Below, in pieces: positions 25,323-34,240 of a stretch of 64,000 bases of DNA. The stretch is from Nocardioides soli (GTDB lineage: Bacteria; Actinomycetota; Actinomycetes; Propionibacteriales; Nocardioidaceae). The translations under genes and the position numbers were made by a program. Positions within the stretch are counted from its first letter, which is position 1. Every line of letters starts with the position of its first letter. The stretch covers positions 310,001 through 374,000 of the forward strand of contig NZ_JACHWR010000001.1 of the NCBI RefSeq assembly GCF_014191495.1. The letters run 5' to 3'. Under the pieces are notes generated by a model. It did not search any database and was not told the DNA's origin. It saw only the letters and a program-made list of their open reading frames with translations.

Positions 25323-26279
25323 GTGCGATCGCGTCATGCCGTCCGAGGTGAGCCCGACGAGCTGGTCCTCGGCCTGGAGCGTCGGGCCGCCGAGCAGCCC
25401 GACGTGCCGGTCGATCCCGCCCGGACCACGCTCTACTCACCCGGCGACCTCTACGACGCGGCGCCGTACGACGACTCGCTGGACGCCCGGGCCTACCGCT
25501 GGGCCCGGGCTCCACGCACCCCGGAGGCGGCGCTGTGCCGCGCGCTGCACGACCACGCGATCGACGTCGCGCTGGAGCGGTGGATCGCGGACCGCCGCCT
25601 GGTCGGCGTGATGGGCGGGCACGGACTGCGGCGCGGCGAGCAGGCGTACGTCGAGGCGGCCCGGCTCGGCATGCTGCTCGGCGCGTCCCACGTGGTGGCC
25701 ACCGGCGGCGGGCCGGGCGCGATGGAGGCGGCGAACCTCGGGGGCTACCTCACCGGCCGCCCGGACGCCCTCGCCGACGCGCTGGCGCGGCTGGCCGCGG
25801 CCCCGTCGTTCCACCCGTCGGTCGACGCGTGGGCGGAGGCCGCCTTCGACGTGCTCGCGCGGCACCCCGACGGGGCTCCCGGCCTCGGGATCCCCACCTG
25901 GCACTACGGGCACGAGCCGCCGAACGTCTTCGCGAGCGCCATCGCGAAGTACTTCCGCAACTCCCAGCGCGAGGCGATCCTGCTCGAGATCTGCGACGCC
26001 GGCATCGTGTTCCTGCCCGGCCTCGGCGGCACCGTGCAGGAGATCTTCCAGGACGCCTGCGAGAACTTCTACGCCGACGAGGCCGCGGTCGCGCCGATGG
26101 TGCTGGTCGGCGCGACCTACTGGACCGAGACCCTGCCCGCCTGGCCGCTGCTCCGGGCGCTCGCGCGGGGCCGGGCGATGGAGCGACACGTGCACCTCGT
26201 CGACACCGTCGACGAGGCCGCCCAGCTGGTCGATTCCAACGACACGGACACCAATACGGTGACGCGGACGACCGACTGA
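25323..26279 (+). CDS. LOG-family (lysine decarboxylase-like) protein
   Basis: This 318-residue protein contains the LOG fold: VGVMGGHGLRRGEQAY, then TGGGPGAMEAANLGGYL and PGLGGTVQEIFQDAC, a variant of the PGGxGTxxE motif in which Leu replaces one Gly. Family enzymes are cytokinin-riboside 5'-monophosphate phosphoribohydrolases or related nucleotide hydrolases; the lysine decarboxylase label is historical. It is longer than simple LOG proteins because of an N-terminal 90-residue region and an insert after the GGGPG motif. The GTG start follows a leaderless-type -10 box. It ends 15 nt before the metallophosphoesterase start. Confidence 0.72.
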   Translation: MRSRHAVRGEPDELVLGLERRAAEQPDVPVDPARTTLYSPGDLYDAAPYDDSLDARAYRWARAPRTPEAALCRALHDHAIDVALERWIADRRLVGVMGGHGLRRGEQAYVEAARLGMLLGASHVVATGGGPGAMEAANLGGYLTGRPDALADALARLAAAPSFHPSVDAWAEAAFDVLARHPDGAPGLGIPTWHYGHEPPNVFASAIAKYFRNSQREAILLEICDAGIVFLPGLGGTVQEIFQDACENFYADEAAVAPMVLVGATYWTETLPAWPLLRALARGRAMERHVHLVDTVDEAAQLVDSNDTDTNTVTRTTD

Positions 26280-26282
26280 GCC

Positions 26283-26288
26283 TAGATT
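26283..26288 (+). promoter_or_regulatory. -10 box of a probable leaderless promoter for the metallophosphoesterase
   Basis: TAGATT ends 6 nt before the GTG at 26295. It begins 3 nt after the LOG stop codon, so this gene can be transcribed independently. Confidence 0.5.
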
Positions 26289-26294
26289 GACGCG

Positions 26295-27986
26295 GTGCAG
26301 ATCTCGCGTCGTGACGTCCTCCGCTCCTCCGCCGCCGCCGCCGGCAGCGTCGCCGCTCTCGGTGGCTTCGGCCTCGGCCTCGCCGACGCCGCGGTCGCAG
26401 GTTCCCCCACCGTCCGCGCGGCCGGGCGGACCGCCGTGCTCGGCAAGACCACACGCACGGCGGTGCTCGCCAAGGGCACCGCGGGCGCCGGCGGCTACCG
26501 GCCGGTGGTCGCCCGCGCCGGTGAGGCGACGGTGGTCCGGGGCGGGCTCGGCGCCGAGGCACAGCGCAAGCGGGCGAGCCGGCGCCGGGCGCTGGTCGCG
26601 TTCGGGCAGATGAGCGACGTGCACATCTGCGACAGCGAGTCCCCCAACCGTCTCGAGAACGCCGAGTTCTTCAGCAGCTCGGCGTACCGGCCCGGCGAGA
26701 TGCTCGGCCTGCACGTCGCGGAGGCGATGGTGCGGCAGATCAACCGGATCGGCCGCGGTCCGGTGACCCGGCGCAAGCTCGACTTCGTCGTGCAGACCGG
26801 CGACAACGCCGACAACGCGCAGTACAACGAGCTCCGCTGGAACATCGACGTCCTCGACGGGGGCACCGTGCGGCAGGACTCCGGCGACCTCAACCGCTAC
26901 GAGGGCGTGATGGACTCCAGCGACCCCGCCTTCTACGCGCCGGCCTACTACCACCCCGACGGCACGCCGGCCGGGCAGGTCGACGACGACTACCGCAAGA
27001 CCTACGGCTTCAAGGCGATCCCCGGCCTCATCGACGCCGCGCGCCGCCCCTTCGACGCCACCGGCCTCGACGTGCCGTGGTACTCGGCACTCGGCAACCA
27101 CGACCCGCTGATCCAGGGCAACGAGGCGCCGGACGCGACCAGCCAGGCCAAGGCCATCGGCGGGACCAAGACGATCCGGGTGGGGCAGCTCCCGCGCAAC
27201 GTGACGCCGGACCCCGACCGCCGCCAGCTCAGCACGGCGGAGATCGTCGAGGAGCACTTCCACCTGGTGCCCGGGGCGCCCGGCCCGGTCGGCCACGGCT
27301 TCACCCCGGAGAACCGCAAGTCCGGCACCGGCTACTACACCTTCGACCACGGCAAGCACCTGCGGTTCGTCGTCCTCGACACCGTCAACCACAACGGCGA
27401 CGACCGGGGCTCCCTGAACCAGACGCAGCTGAGCTGGCTGCGCAAGGTCCTCGCCGGCTCCCGCAAGCGCCTGGTGGTCGTCGCCAGCCACCACACGTCG
27501 TGGACGATGAACAGCACGGTCACCGGCTCGATCGACCCCGGGCGCCGGGTGCACGGCGACGAGCTGGTCAAGGAGCTCCTGCGCCACCCCAACGTGATCG
27601 CGTGGGTCAACGGGCACACCCACAGCAACAAGATCCTGCCGCATCCCCGCAAGAAGAAGGGCGGCAAGGGTCGCGCCGCGGTGGTCGGCGGCTTCTGGGA
27701 AATCAACACCGCCTCCCACATCGACTGGCCGCAGCAGGCCCGCCTGATCGAGGTCGCCGACAACCGCGACGGCACGCTCTCGATCTTCACCACGATGATC
27801 GATCACGGGGCGCCCACGGCGTACGCCGACCTCGGGTCGCCGCTCGAGCTCGCCGCCGTCGCCCGGGAGCTGGCCGCCAACGACCCGCAGGAGCGGAGCA
27901 AGAAGCGGGGCGGGGTGCGCACCTCCCGCAACACCGAGCTGCTGCTGCCCGCGCCGGCCTTCCTCACCAAGAAGAAGAAGAAGTAA
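26295..27986 (+). CDS. Tat-exported metallophosphoesterase (TIGR03767-like)
   Basis: This 563-residue protein starts with a twin-arginine signal (ISRRDVLRSSAAAAGSVAALG). The calcineurin-like phosphoesterase core follows: QMSDVHICD (first metal motif), VVQTGDNADNAQ, ALGNHDPLIQG, VVVASHHTSW and WVNGHTHSNK, in canonical order and with the full ligand set. The layout matches the PPA1498-type actinobacterial family. It should act outside the membrane on a phosphodiester or phosphomonoester; the substrate is unknown. The tail ends in a lysine run (KKKKK). It is convergent with rlmN, 7 nt apart. Confidence 0.85.
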   Translation: MQISRRDVLRSSAAAAGSVAALGGFGLGLADAAVAGSPTVRAAGRTAVLGKTTRTAVLAKGTAGAGGYRPVVARAGEATVVRGGLGAEAQRKRASRRRALVAFGQMSDVHICDSESPNRLENAEFFSSSAYRPGEMLGLHVAEAMVRQINRIGRGPVTRRKLDFVVQTGDNADNAQYNELRWNIDVLDGGTVRQDSGDLNRYEGVMDSSDPAFYAPAYYHPDGTPAGQVDDDYRKTYGFKAIPGLIDAARRPFDATGLDVPWYSALGNHDPLIQGNEAPDATSQAKAIGGTKTIRVGQLPRNVTPDPDRRQLSTAEIVEEHFHLVPGAPGPVGHGFTPENRKSGTGYYTFDHGKHLRFVVLDTVNHNGDDRGSLNQTQLSWLRKVLAGSRKRLVVVASHHTSWTMNSTVTGSIDPGRRVHGDELVKELLRHPNVIAWVNGHTHSNKILPHPRKKKGGKGRAAVVGGFWEINTASHIDWPQQARLIEVADNRDGTLSIFTTMIDHGAPTAYADLGSPLELAAVARELAANDPQERSKKRGGVRTSRNTELLLPAPAFLTKKKKK

Positions 27987-27993
27987 CCGCCGG

Positions 27994-29142
27994 TCAGGCC
28001 TCGGTGGCGGCCAGCTGGCCGCAGGCGCCGTCGATCTCGCGGCCCCGGGTGTCGCGCACGGTCGTGGGGATGCCCTTGGCCTCGAGCCGGCGCACGAACT
28101 CGCGCTCGTCGGCCGGGTCGGACGCCGTCCACTTCGACCCCGGCGTGGGGTTGAGCGGGATCAGGTTGACGTGCACCCAGCCCCATCGGCTCCGCCGATC
28201 ATCCGGTAGAGCACCACGCTCGCGCAGCACGTCGGCGAGCAGGTCGGCCCGCCACGCGTGGTCGTTGATGCCGCGCATCATGGCGTACTCGATCGAGACC
28301 CGTCGCTTGGTCACCTTGGCGTAGTTCCAGGCGGCGTCGACGGTCTCGGCGACCGAGAAGCGGGTGTTGATCGGCACCAGCTCGTTGCGCAGCTCGTCGT
28401 CGGGGGCGTGCAGGCTGAGCGCCAGGGTGACCGGGATGCCCTCCTCGGCGAGCTGGAGCATCCGGGGCACCAGGCCGACGGTGGAGACGGTGATGCCGCG
28501 GGCGCTCATCCCGAGGCCGTCCGGCGTGGGGTCGGTGAGCCGGCGGACGGCGCCGATGACCGCCTTGTAGTTGGCGAGCGGCTCCCCCATGCCCATGAAC
28601 ACCACGTTGGAGACCCGGCCCGGGCCGCCGGGCACCTCGCCCCGGGTGAGCGCGCGAGCGCCGGCGACGACCTGCTCGACGATCTCGGCGGTGGACATGT
28701 TGCGCTGCAGCCCACCCTGACCGGTCGCGCAGAAGGGGCAGGCCATGCCGCAGCCGGCCTGGCTCGAGACGCACATGGTGGCCCGGTCGGGGTAGCGCAT
28801 CAGCACCGACTCGACCAGCGCCCCGTCGAAGAGCTTCCAGAGGGTCTTGCGGGTGGTGCCGCGGTCGGCCTCCATGGTCCGCAGCGGGACCATCAGCTCG
28901 GGCAGCAGGCCCGCGACCAGCTCGTCGCGCTGCGTGGCCGGCAGGTCGGTCATCTCGGCCGGGTCGTCGACCAGCCGGGCGAAGTAATGGGTCGAGAGCT
29001 GCTTGGCGCGGAAGCCGGGGAGACCGAGCTCCGCGAGCCGCTCCTTGCGCTCCTCGGGCGTCAGGTCGGCGAGGTGCCGCGGTGGCTTCCTGCGGCCGCG
29101 GGGCTCGTCGAAGACGAGGGGAAGGTTGGTGCGCTCGGACAT
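27994..29142 (-). CDS. rlmN: 23S rRNA (A2503-C2)/tRNA (A37-C2) methyltransferase
   Basis: This 382-residue radical SAM enzyme methylates C2 of A2503 in 23S rRNA and A37 in some tRNAs. The cluster motif is in [21 protein letters not shown] (CxxxCxxC). [12 protein letters not shown] and the C-terminal region up to the final cysteine ([10 protein letters not shown]) complete the pattern; that Cys forms the transient methyl intermediate. I favour [11 protein letters not shown] at 29142, with a GAGAAT box 8 nt upstream, over a start six codons earlier. It follows cdsA and a small membrane gene in the conserved frr-cdsA-rlmN order. Confidence 0.94.
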   Translation of the reverse strand: MSERTNLPLVFDEPRGRRKPPRHLADLTPEERKERLAELGLPGFRAKQLSTHYFARLVDDPAEMTDLPATQRDELVAGLLPELMVPLRTMEADRGTTRKTLWKLFDGALVESVLMRYPDRATMCVSSQAGCGMACPFCATGQGGLQRNMSTAEIVEQVVAGARALTRGEVPGGPGRVSNVVFMGMGEPLANYKAVIGAVRRLTDPTPDGLGMSARGITVSTVGLVPRMLQLAEEGIPVTLALSLHAPDDELRNELVPINTRFSVAETVDAAWNYAKVTKRRVSIEYAMMRGINDHAWRADLLADVLRERGALPDDRRSRWGWVHVNLIPLNPTPGSKWTASDPADEREFVRRLEAKGIPTTVRDTRGREIDGACGQLAATEA

Positions 29143-29192
29143 CGCAGCCGATTCTCCCACCCGCTCGCGCCGCGGGGCGATTCGTGGGCCGG

Positions 29193-29564
29193 TCAGCCCT
29201 CGTAGGAGATCATGTACCAGAGCACCAGGGCGGCTACGCCGCCGACGACCAGCGCGGTCACGAGGACGCCGGTCAGCATGTAGCCGCCGAACCTGCGGGT
29301 GCGTGGCGCGATCACCAGGCCGATCGGCACCGCGAGCATGACGAGCACGAAGGGGAACAGGCCCTCGGCCGTCTCGTCGTCCAGCACCAGGTGCAGCAGG
29401 CCGATGAAGAGCCCGGGCACCAAGATCACGAAGGCCAGGCCGGTGAAGAAGCCGGTCAGCGCGGTGAACGTCGGGTGGTCACGGTGCCACCAGTCGGGCT
29501 CGCGGGCGGCGCGCTCGTCGGTCGCGGCGACGGGCTCCGGGGCCTGGTCCTGGTCGGTCGACAT
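29193..29564 (-). CDS. Small membrane protein, unknown function
   Basis: The 123-residue product has an acidic soluble N-tail (about 35 residues, ending [10 protein letters not shown]). Three or four hydrophobic segments follow: [40 protein letters not shown] and [21 protein letters not shown]. It lies between cdsA and rlmN on the same strand, a place where actinobacteria often keep an uncharacterised membrane gene. The second ATG (29564) is favoured because TAGCAT lies 7 nt upstream. I do not recognise a family. Confidence 0.7.
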   Translation of the reverse strand: MSTDQDQAPEPVAATDERAAREPDWWHRDHPTFTALTGFFTGLAFVILVPGLFIGLLHLVLDDETAEGLFPFVLVMLAVPIGLVIAPRTRRFGGYMLTGVLVTALVVGGVAALVLWYMISYEG

Positions 29565-29571
29565 CATCTCG

Positions 29572-29577
29572 ATGCTA
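29572..29577 (-). promoter_or_regulatory. -10 box of a probable leaderless promoter for the small membrane gene
   Basis: TAGCAT on the minus strand ends 7 nt before the ATG at 29564. Confidence 0.4.
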
Positions 29578-29638
29578 CGTCGAAGCGGCGCCCGCGACGG
29601 CCGCGCCATGCCGGTGGCGCGGGCCCGGCCAACACGGC

Positions 29639-30514
29639 CTAGTAGACCAGGTAGTGGAGCAGCAGCCAGATCGGGGCGATCGTGGCCAGCAGGGAGTCGA
29701 GCCGGTCCATGAGGCCGCCGTGGCCGGGGATCACCTGGCTCATGTCCTTGATGCCGAGGTCGCGCTTGATGACCGACTCGCACAGGTCGCCCAGCGTGGC
29801 CATCACGACCGCGATGGCGCCGAGCAGCAGCCCGACCCACCAGTCGCCGTCGAGCAGGTAGACCACCAGCGCCCACCCGGCGGCGAGGCAGAAGACGAAC
29901 GACCCCGCGAAGCCCTCCCAGGACTTCTTCGGCGAGATGACCGGCGCCATCGGGTGCTTCCCGAACAGCACGCCCGCGACGTACCCCCCGATGTCGGAGG
30001 CGATCGTCACCAGGACGAACGCGATGATGCCCTGCACGCCGGGGTCGTCGAGGCCGCCGCCGTTGCGATCGGGTCCCTCCGCGAGGAGGAGCGCCACGAA
30101 CGAGCCGAGGAACGGCACGTAGACCAGGCTGAAGACCGAGGCCGTGGCGTTCTGCACGTAGCCCTCGACGCCGCGACGCAGCAGCCACAGCATGGTGGCG
30201 AGCGCGGCCACCGCGGTCGCGGTGACCAGCGCCGGGGCGCCCCAGACGTAGGCGACGACCACCATGACGACGCCGCCGACCATCAGCGGCGGCTCGGGCA
30301 GGTCGATGCTCTTGGCGGAGAAGCCGCGGCTCAGCTCCCAGATCGCCACGACCACCGCGGCGGCGACGATCACCATGAACGCCGGCTTCCAGAAGAGCAG
30401 CGACAGCGCGATCGCCGTCAGCAGCACCACCGCCGAGCTGACGGCAGCACGGAGGTCACGTCCGGCGCGGCCATGGTCCTTCTGCGGTGGCGCCGGCGTC
30501 GAGGCGTCGGTCAT
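29639..30514 (-). CDS. cdsA: Phosphatidate cytidylyltransferase
   Basis: This 291-residue membrane enzyme makes CDP-diacylglycerol from phosphatidate and CTP, the branch point for phosphatidylinositol, phosphatidylglycerol and cardiolipin. The family signature is complete near the C-terminus: SVIKRDLGIKDMSQVIPGHG followed by GLMDRLDS. Eight or so membrane segments start after a 25-residue polar tail. It follows frr by 17 nt and is probably cotranscribed with pyrH-frr. Confidence 0.95.
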   Translation of the reverse strand: MTDASTPAPPQKDHGRAGRDLRAAVSSAVVLLTAIALSLLFWKPAFMVIVAAAVVVAIWELSRGFSAKSIDLPEPPLMVGGVVMVVVAYVWGAPALVTATAVAALATMLWLLRRGVEGYVQNATASVFSLVYVPFLGSFVALLLAEGPDRNGGGLDDPGVQGIIAFVLVTIASDIGGYVAGVLFGKHPMAPVISPKKSWEGFAGSFVFCLAAGWALVVYLLDGDWWVGLLLGAIAVVMATLGDLCESVIKRDLGIKDMSQVIPGHGGLMDRLDSLLATIAPIWLLLHYLVY

Positions 30515-30531
30515 GGAGGCTTCCGAGTTGC

Positions 30532-31089
30532 TCAGACCTCGAGCAGCTCGGCCTCCTTGTTCTTCAGCATCTCGTCGATGGCGTCGGTGTGCTTCTTGGT
30601 CGTCGCGTCGAGCCGCTTCTCGGCGCCGGCGACGTCGTCCTTGCCGGCCTCGCCGTCCTTCTCGAGCTTCTCGAGGCTCTGCTTGGCCGTACGCCGCAGG
30701 TTGCGCACCGCGACGCGACCGTCCTCGGCCTTGCCCCGGGCCACCTTGATGTACTCCTTGCGGCGCTCCTCGGTGAGCTCCGGGAACACGCAGCGGATCA
30801 CCTTGCCGTCGTCGGCGGGGTTCACGCCGAGGTCGGAGTCGCGGATCGCCTTCTCGATGGCCTGCATCGCGCTCTGGTCGTAGGGCTGGATCAGGATGAC
30901 CCGCGCCTCCGGCGCCGTGAACGACGCGAGCTGCTGCAACGGCGTGGGGGTGCCGTAGTACTCGGCGACGATCTTGTTGAACATGCTCGGGTGGGCGCGG
31001 CCGGCCCGGATCGCCGCGAACTCCTCGCGCGTCGCCTCGACCGACTTGTCCATCTTGCCGTCGGCCTCGTTGAGGATGTCGTTGATCAC
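30532..31089 (-). CDS. frr: Ribosome recycling factor
   Basis: At 185 residues this has the standard length of RRF, which with EF-G splits post-termination ribosomes. It opens INDILNEADGKMDKSVEATRE, carries RAGRAHPSMFNKI and ends in the long three-helix bundle with NLRRTAKQSLEKLEKDGEAG. The GTG start has an AGGAG ribosome binding site 5 nt upstream. It lies 78 nt downstream of pyrH in the universal order. Confidence 0.96.
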   Translation of the reverse strand: MINDILNEADGKMDKSVEATREEFAAIRAGRAHPSMFNKIVAEYYGTPTPLQQLASFTAPEARVILIQPYDQSAMQAIEKAIRDSDLGVNPADDGKVIRCVFPELTEERRKEYIKVARGKAEDGRVAVRNLRRTAKQSLEKLEKDGEAGKDDVAGAEKRLDATTKKHTDAIDEMLKNKEAELLEV

Positions 31090-31167
31090 GGCTGCTCCTG
31101 TTTCTTCGCGGTGATGCTGCTCGGTGGTGCTGCTCGGCGCCGGGGCGCCGCTGCTCAGCGGGCGGGG

Positions 31168-31881
31168 TCAGCCCGCGCTGACGAGCGTGCCAATCTTCTC
31201 ACCCTGCACGACGCGCAGGATGTTGCCCTCGGGCTCCATGCCGAAGACGACCATCGGCAGCTTGTTCTCGCCGCAGAGCGCGAACGCGGTCTGGTCCATG
31301 ATCTTCAGGCCGCGGGCGATGGCGTCGGTGTAGGTCAGCTCGTCGAACTTCGTCGCACTCGGGTCGACGTGCGGGTCGGCGGAGTAGACGCCGTCGACGC
31401 CGCTCTTGGCGACCAGCACCACGTCGCACTTGCTCTCCAGCGCCCGCTGCACGGCGACGGTGTCGGTGGAGAAGAACGGCATGCCCATGCCGGCCCCGAA
31501 GATGACGACCCGGCCCTTCTCCATGTGCCGGATCGCGCGCCGCGGCACGTAGGGCTCGGCGACCTGGCCCATCGTGATCGCGGTCTGCACCCGGGTCTCG
31601 ACGCCCATCTTCTCGAGGAAGTCCTGGAGCGCGAGGCAGTTCATCACGATGCCGAGCATGCCCATGTAGTCGGCGCGCACGCGGTCCATGCCGCGCTGCT
31701 GGAGCTCGGCACCGCGGAAGAAGTTGCCGCCGCCGGTCACGACCGCGATCTGCACGCCGGCATCGACGACGGCTGCGATCTCACGGGCGACGGTCTGCAC
31801 GACGTCGGGGTCCACCCCGACCTTGCCGCCGCCGAAGACCTCGCCGGAGAGCTTGAGCAGGACTCGCTTGTAACCGGTCAC
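31168..31881 (-). CDS. pyrH: UMP kinase
   Basis: This 237-residue hexameric amino acid kinase-fold enzyme phosphorylates UMP to UDP. The N-terminal [14 protein letters not shown], the glycine-rich [18 protein letters not shown]-like [15 protein letters not shown] and [13 protein letters not shown] are all typical. The GTG at 31881 is chosen because an AAGGAG lies 7 nt upstream and the family begins [10 protein letters not shown]. It is separated from tsf by a strong hairpin terminator, so it must have its own promoter. Confidence 0.95.
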   Translation of the reverse strand: MTGYKRVLLKLSGEVFGGGKVGVDPDVVQTVAREIAAVVDAGVQIAVVTGGGNFFRGAELQQRGMDRVRADYMGMLGIVMNCLALQDFLEKMGVETRVQTAITMGQVAEPYVPRRAIRHMEKGRVVIFGAGMGMPFFSTDTVAVQRALESKCDVVLVAKSGVDGVYSADPHVDPSATKFDELTYTDAIARGLKIMDQTAFALCGENKLPMVVFGMEPEGNILRVVQGEKIGTLVSAG

Positions 31882-31928
31882 GGGCGGCTCCTTCGTGCCT
31901 GGTGGGGAGTGGTGCGGACATGCGAGAA

Positions 31929-31968
31929 GGCCGGTCCGATGATCAGGGTTGCTGTCATCGCACCGGCC
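31929..31968 (-). terminator. Strong hairpin terminator of the rpsB-tsf operon
   Basis: GGCCGGT-C-CGATGA (left) pairs with TCATCG-C-ACCGGCC (right): 13 base pairs with a single mismatch and a 12-nt loop. In the minus-strand transcript it follows the tsf stop codon by about 30 nt and is followed by TTCTC. This is the clearest terminator in the window. Confidence 0.75.
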
Positions 31969-31999
31969 TCCTCGTGTGGTCTGGGGTGAACCTATCCGC

Positions 32000-32809
32000 T
32001 CAGGCACCGACCTCGAAACGGGCGAACCGCTTCACGGTCGTGCCCGCGGCGTCGAGCACCTGCTTGACGGACTTCTTGGCCTCGAAGACCGACTCCTGGT
32101 CGAGCAGGACGATCTCCTTGAAGAAGGCGTTGATGCGACCCTCGACGATCTTCGCGACGGCAGCCTCGGGCTTGCCCTCCTCGAGCGTCTTCTTGGTCAG
32201 CACGTCCTTCTCGGACTCCACGACGTCGGCCGGGACCTCGCTGCTGGTGAGGTACTGCGCCTTCAGCGCGGCCGCCTGCTGGGCGGCCTGCTTCGCCGCG
32301 GCCTCGTCGCCCTCGAACTCGACGAGGACGCCGAGCGTGGGGGGCAGGTCGGAGGCCCGCTTGTGCAGGTAGACCGTGGTCGTGCCGTCGAAGTAGGCGA
32401 CCTGACCGAGCTCGATCTTCTCGCCGATGGTGCGGGCGAGCTCCTCGACGGTCTCGCCGACCGTCTTGTCGCCGAGCGAGACGGCCTTGAGCGCCTCGGC
32501 GTCGCCGACCTTGTTGCTGTCGGCGGCCTCGGCGATCGCCTGCGCGGCGTTGATGAACGCGTCGTTCTTGGCGACGAAGTCCGTCTCGGCCTTGAGGCTG
32601 ATCAGGGCGTTGCCCGAGGCGGCGACCAGGCCGGCGGACGCCTCGCGCTCGGCGGCCCGGGCGGCGGCCTTCGCCGCACCCTTCACGCGGAGCAGCTCGA
32701 CCGCCTTGTCGAAGTCGCCGTCGGTCTCGTCGAGCGCCTTCTTGCAGTCCATCATGCCGGCCTGCGTCAGCTCACGGAGCTTCTTGACGTCGGCTGCGGT
32801 GTAAGCCAT
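32000..32809 (-). CDS. tsf: Elongation factor Ts
   Basis: This 269-residue guanine nucleotide exchange factor for EF-Tu opens with AAEVKKL-like [20 protein letters not shown] (UBA-type N-domain). The core exchange motif follows as [15 protein letters not shown], with TDF as the residues that push into EF-Tu. It is followed by the dimerisation region. A GAGGAAGAGG ribosome binding site precedes the ATG. It lies 38 nt downstream of rpsB in the usual operon and ends at a strong hairpin. Confidence 0.96.
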   Translation of the reverse strand: MAYTAADVKKLRELTQAGMMDCKKALDETDGDFDKAVELLRVKGAAKAAARAAEREASAGLVAASGNALISLKAETDFVAKNDAFINAAQAIAEAADSNKVGDAEALKAVSLGDKTVGETVEELARTIGEKIELGQVAYFDGTTTVYLHKRASDLPPTLGVLVEFEGDEAAAKQAAQQAAALKAQYLTSSEVPADVVESEKDVLTKKTLEEGKPEAAVAKIVEGRINAFFKEIVLLDQESVFEAKKSVKQVLDAAGTTVKRFARFEVGA

Positions 32810-32847
32810 GTTCCTCTTCCTCGAAGTGTCCGGAGTGGATGCGGTGC

Positions 32848-33837
32848 TCAGGCCTGGGCGTCGGACGCCTCGGCGGCCGGCTCAGCGGCAGCGGCCTCGG
32901 CGGCCGGCTCAGCGGCAGCGGCCTCGGCGGCCGGCTCAGCGGCAGCGGCCTCGGCGGCCGGCTCAGCGGCAGCGGCCTCGGCGGCCGGCTCAGCGGCAGC
33001 GGCCTCGGCGGCCGGCTCAGCGGCAGCGGCCTCGGCGGCCGGCTCAGCGGCGGCCTGCTCGGCGTCACCGGTCAGCAACTCGCGCTCCCACTCGGCCAGC
33101 GGCTCCTCGGCGCCCGGCTCGGCCGCACCCTCGGCGGCCTTGGCGCCGGAGCGGGCGATCAGGCCCTCGGCGACGGCGTCGGCGACCACGCGGGTCAGCA
33201 GGCCGACCGCGCGGATCGCGTCGTCGTTGCCCGGGATCGGGTAGTCGACGACGTCGGGGTCGCAGTTGGAGTCCAGGATGCCGATGATCGGGATCCGCAG
33301 CTTGCGGGCCTCCTCGACGGCGAGGTGCTCCTTGTTGGTGTCGACGATCCACACGGCGGACGGCGTACGGCTCATCTCGCGGATGCCGCCCAGGGACTTG
33401 TTGAGCTTGTCCCGCTCGCGGCGCATCTGGAGCAGCTCCTTCTTCGTGCGGCTGCTGCCGGCCACGTCGTCGAAGTCGATCTCGTCGAGCTCCTTGAGGC
33501 GGTTGATCCGCTGGTGCACGGTCGCGAAGTTGGTGAGCATGCCGCCCAGCCAGCGCTGGTTGACGTAGGGCATGCCGACGCGGGTCGCCTGCTCGGCGAT
33601 CGCCTCCTGCGCCTGCTTCTTGGTGCCGACGAACATCACGGTGCCGCCCTTGGCGACGACGTCCTTGACGAAGGCGTAGGAGCGGTCGATGTAGGCCAGC
33701 GACTGCTGCAGGTCGATGATGTAGATGCCGTTGCGCTCGGTCATGATGAAGCGCTTCATCTTCGGGTTCCAGCGCCGGGTCTGGTGTCCGAAGTGCACGC
33801 CGCTCTCGAGAAGCTGGCGCATGGTCACGACTGCCAT
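32848..33837 (-). CDS. rpsB: 30S ribosomal protein S2 with a repetitive C-terminal tail
   Basis: The first roughly 245 residues are standard uS2: [23 protein letters not shown], the two-helix arm with [12 protein letters not shown], and [20 protein letters not shown]. After [20 protein letters not shown] the tail becomes a low-complexity Ala/Glu/Pro run with seven copies of EPAAEA in a 9-residue period. An AGGAG ribosome binding site precedes the ATG. A long leader with a hairpin lies upstream. The extension is acidic, so it is unlikely to bind rRNA directly; such tails occur in actinobacteria but vary in length. Confidence 0.96.
   Translation of the reverse strand: MAVVTMRQLLESGVHFGHQTRRWNPKMKRFIMTERNGIYIIDLQQSLAYIDRSYAFVKDVVAKGGTVMFVGTKKQAQEAIAEQATRVGMPYVNQRWLGGMLTNFATVHQRINRLKELDEIDFDDVAGSSRTKKELLQMRRERDKLNKSLGGIREMSRTPSAVWIVDTNKEHLAVEEARKLRIPIIGILDSNCDPDVVDYPIPGNDDAIRAVGLLTRVVADAVAEGLIARSGAKAAEGAAEPGAEEPLAEWERELLTGDAEQAAAEPAAEAAAAEPAAEAAAAEPAAEAAAAEPAAEAAAAEPAAEAAAAEPAAEAAAAEPAAEASDAQA
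32867..33053. repeat. 27-bp tandem repeat, seven copies, in the 3' end of rpsB
   Basis: The unit GGCTCAGCGGCAGCGGCCTC plus CGCGGCC-type bases (27 bp) repeats almost without change, giving AEPAAEAAA each time. The last (promoter-side) copy diverges. The near identity at third codon positions points to recent slippage or recombination. Confidence 0.9.
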
Positions 33838-34105
33838 GTGAATCTCCTGGTGTGTGGAGCCCGCACCGTTGCCGCCCGACCTTCAACCAGGCCGGACCGG
33901 AGCGTGCTCTCGCTGTTCTCAGTTACTGCCTCCGGCGGGTGCCGTCGGCCCTGACGTCTGCGCGCGACCCGACCGGTCCTCCCATCACTGGGAGGGTCGG
34001 ACTGAAGGTCGTCGCCCACGGGTGGCCGGGTCCTCGGAGTGCCAGGACCCGTCGCGGTCTGCGGACGTGCGAAGTCAACCCATGCGGGTTGCGGACTCCA
34101 GCGTA
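33838..34105 (-). promoter_or_regulatory. Long rpsB leader with hairpin and candidate promoter
   Basis: The stretch upstream of rpsB holds no gene. On the minus strand a TACGCT box (34100-34105) with a weak TTGGTC 19 nt further upstream suggests a promoter, giving a leader of about 250 nt. Within it CCTCCCA-TCAC-TGGGAGG (33976-33993) forms a perfect 7-bp stem, extended by CCGAC/GTCGG outside a bulge. Such structures often mediate feedback by ribosomal protein S2; that role is inferred. The rest, up to the M23 gene at 34241, shows nothing more. Confidence 0.45.
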
Positions 34106-34240
34106 GTCGACCGCACCGGGCCGCGACCAATCGCGGCCGCGGGGCCACCGGACGTCCACAGGCTCCCGTCCGGCAGCGTCCTCCACAGCCCCGGCCTCGA
34201 TCCGCTCCGGCCGTCCCCGGCCGACGGGAGCCTGGACTCC

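Noticed and set aside
32867..33053. CRISPR-like array
   Set aside because: The 27-bp units are contiguous, without spacers, and code for the S2 tail.
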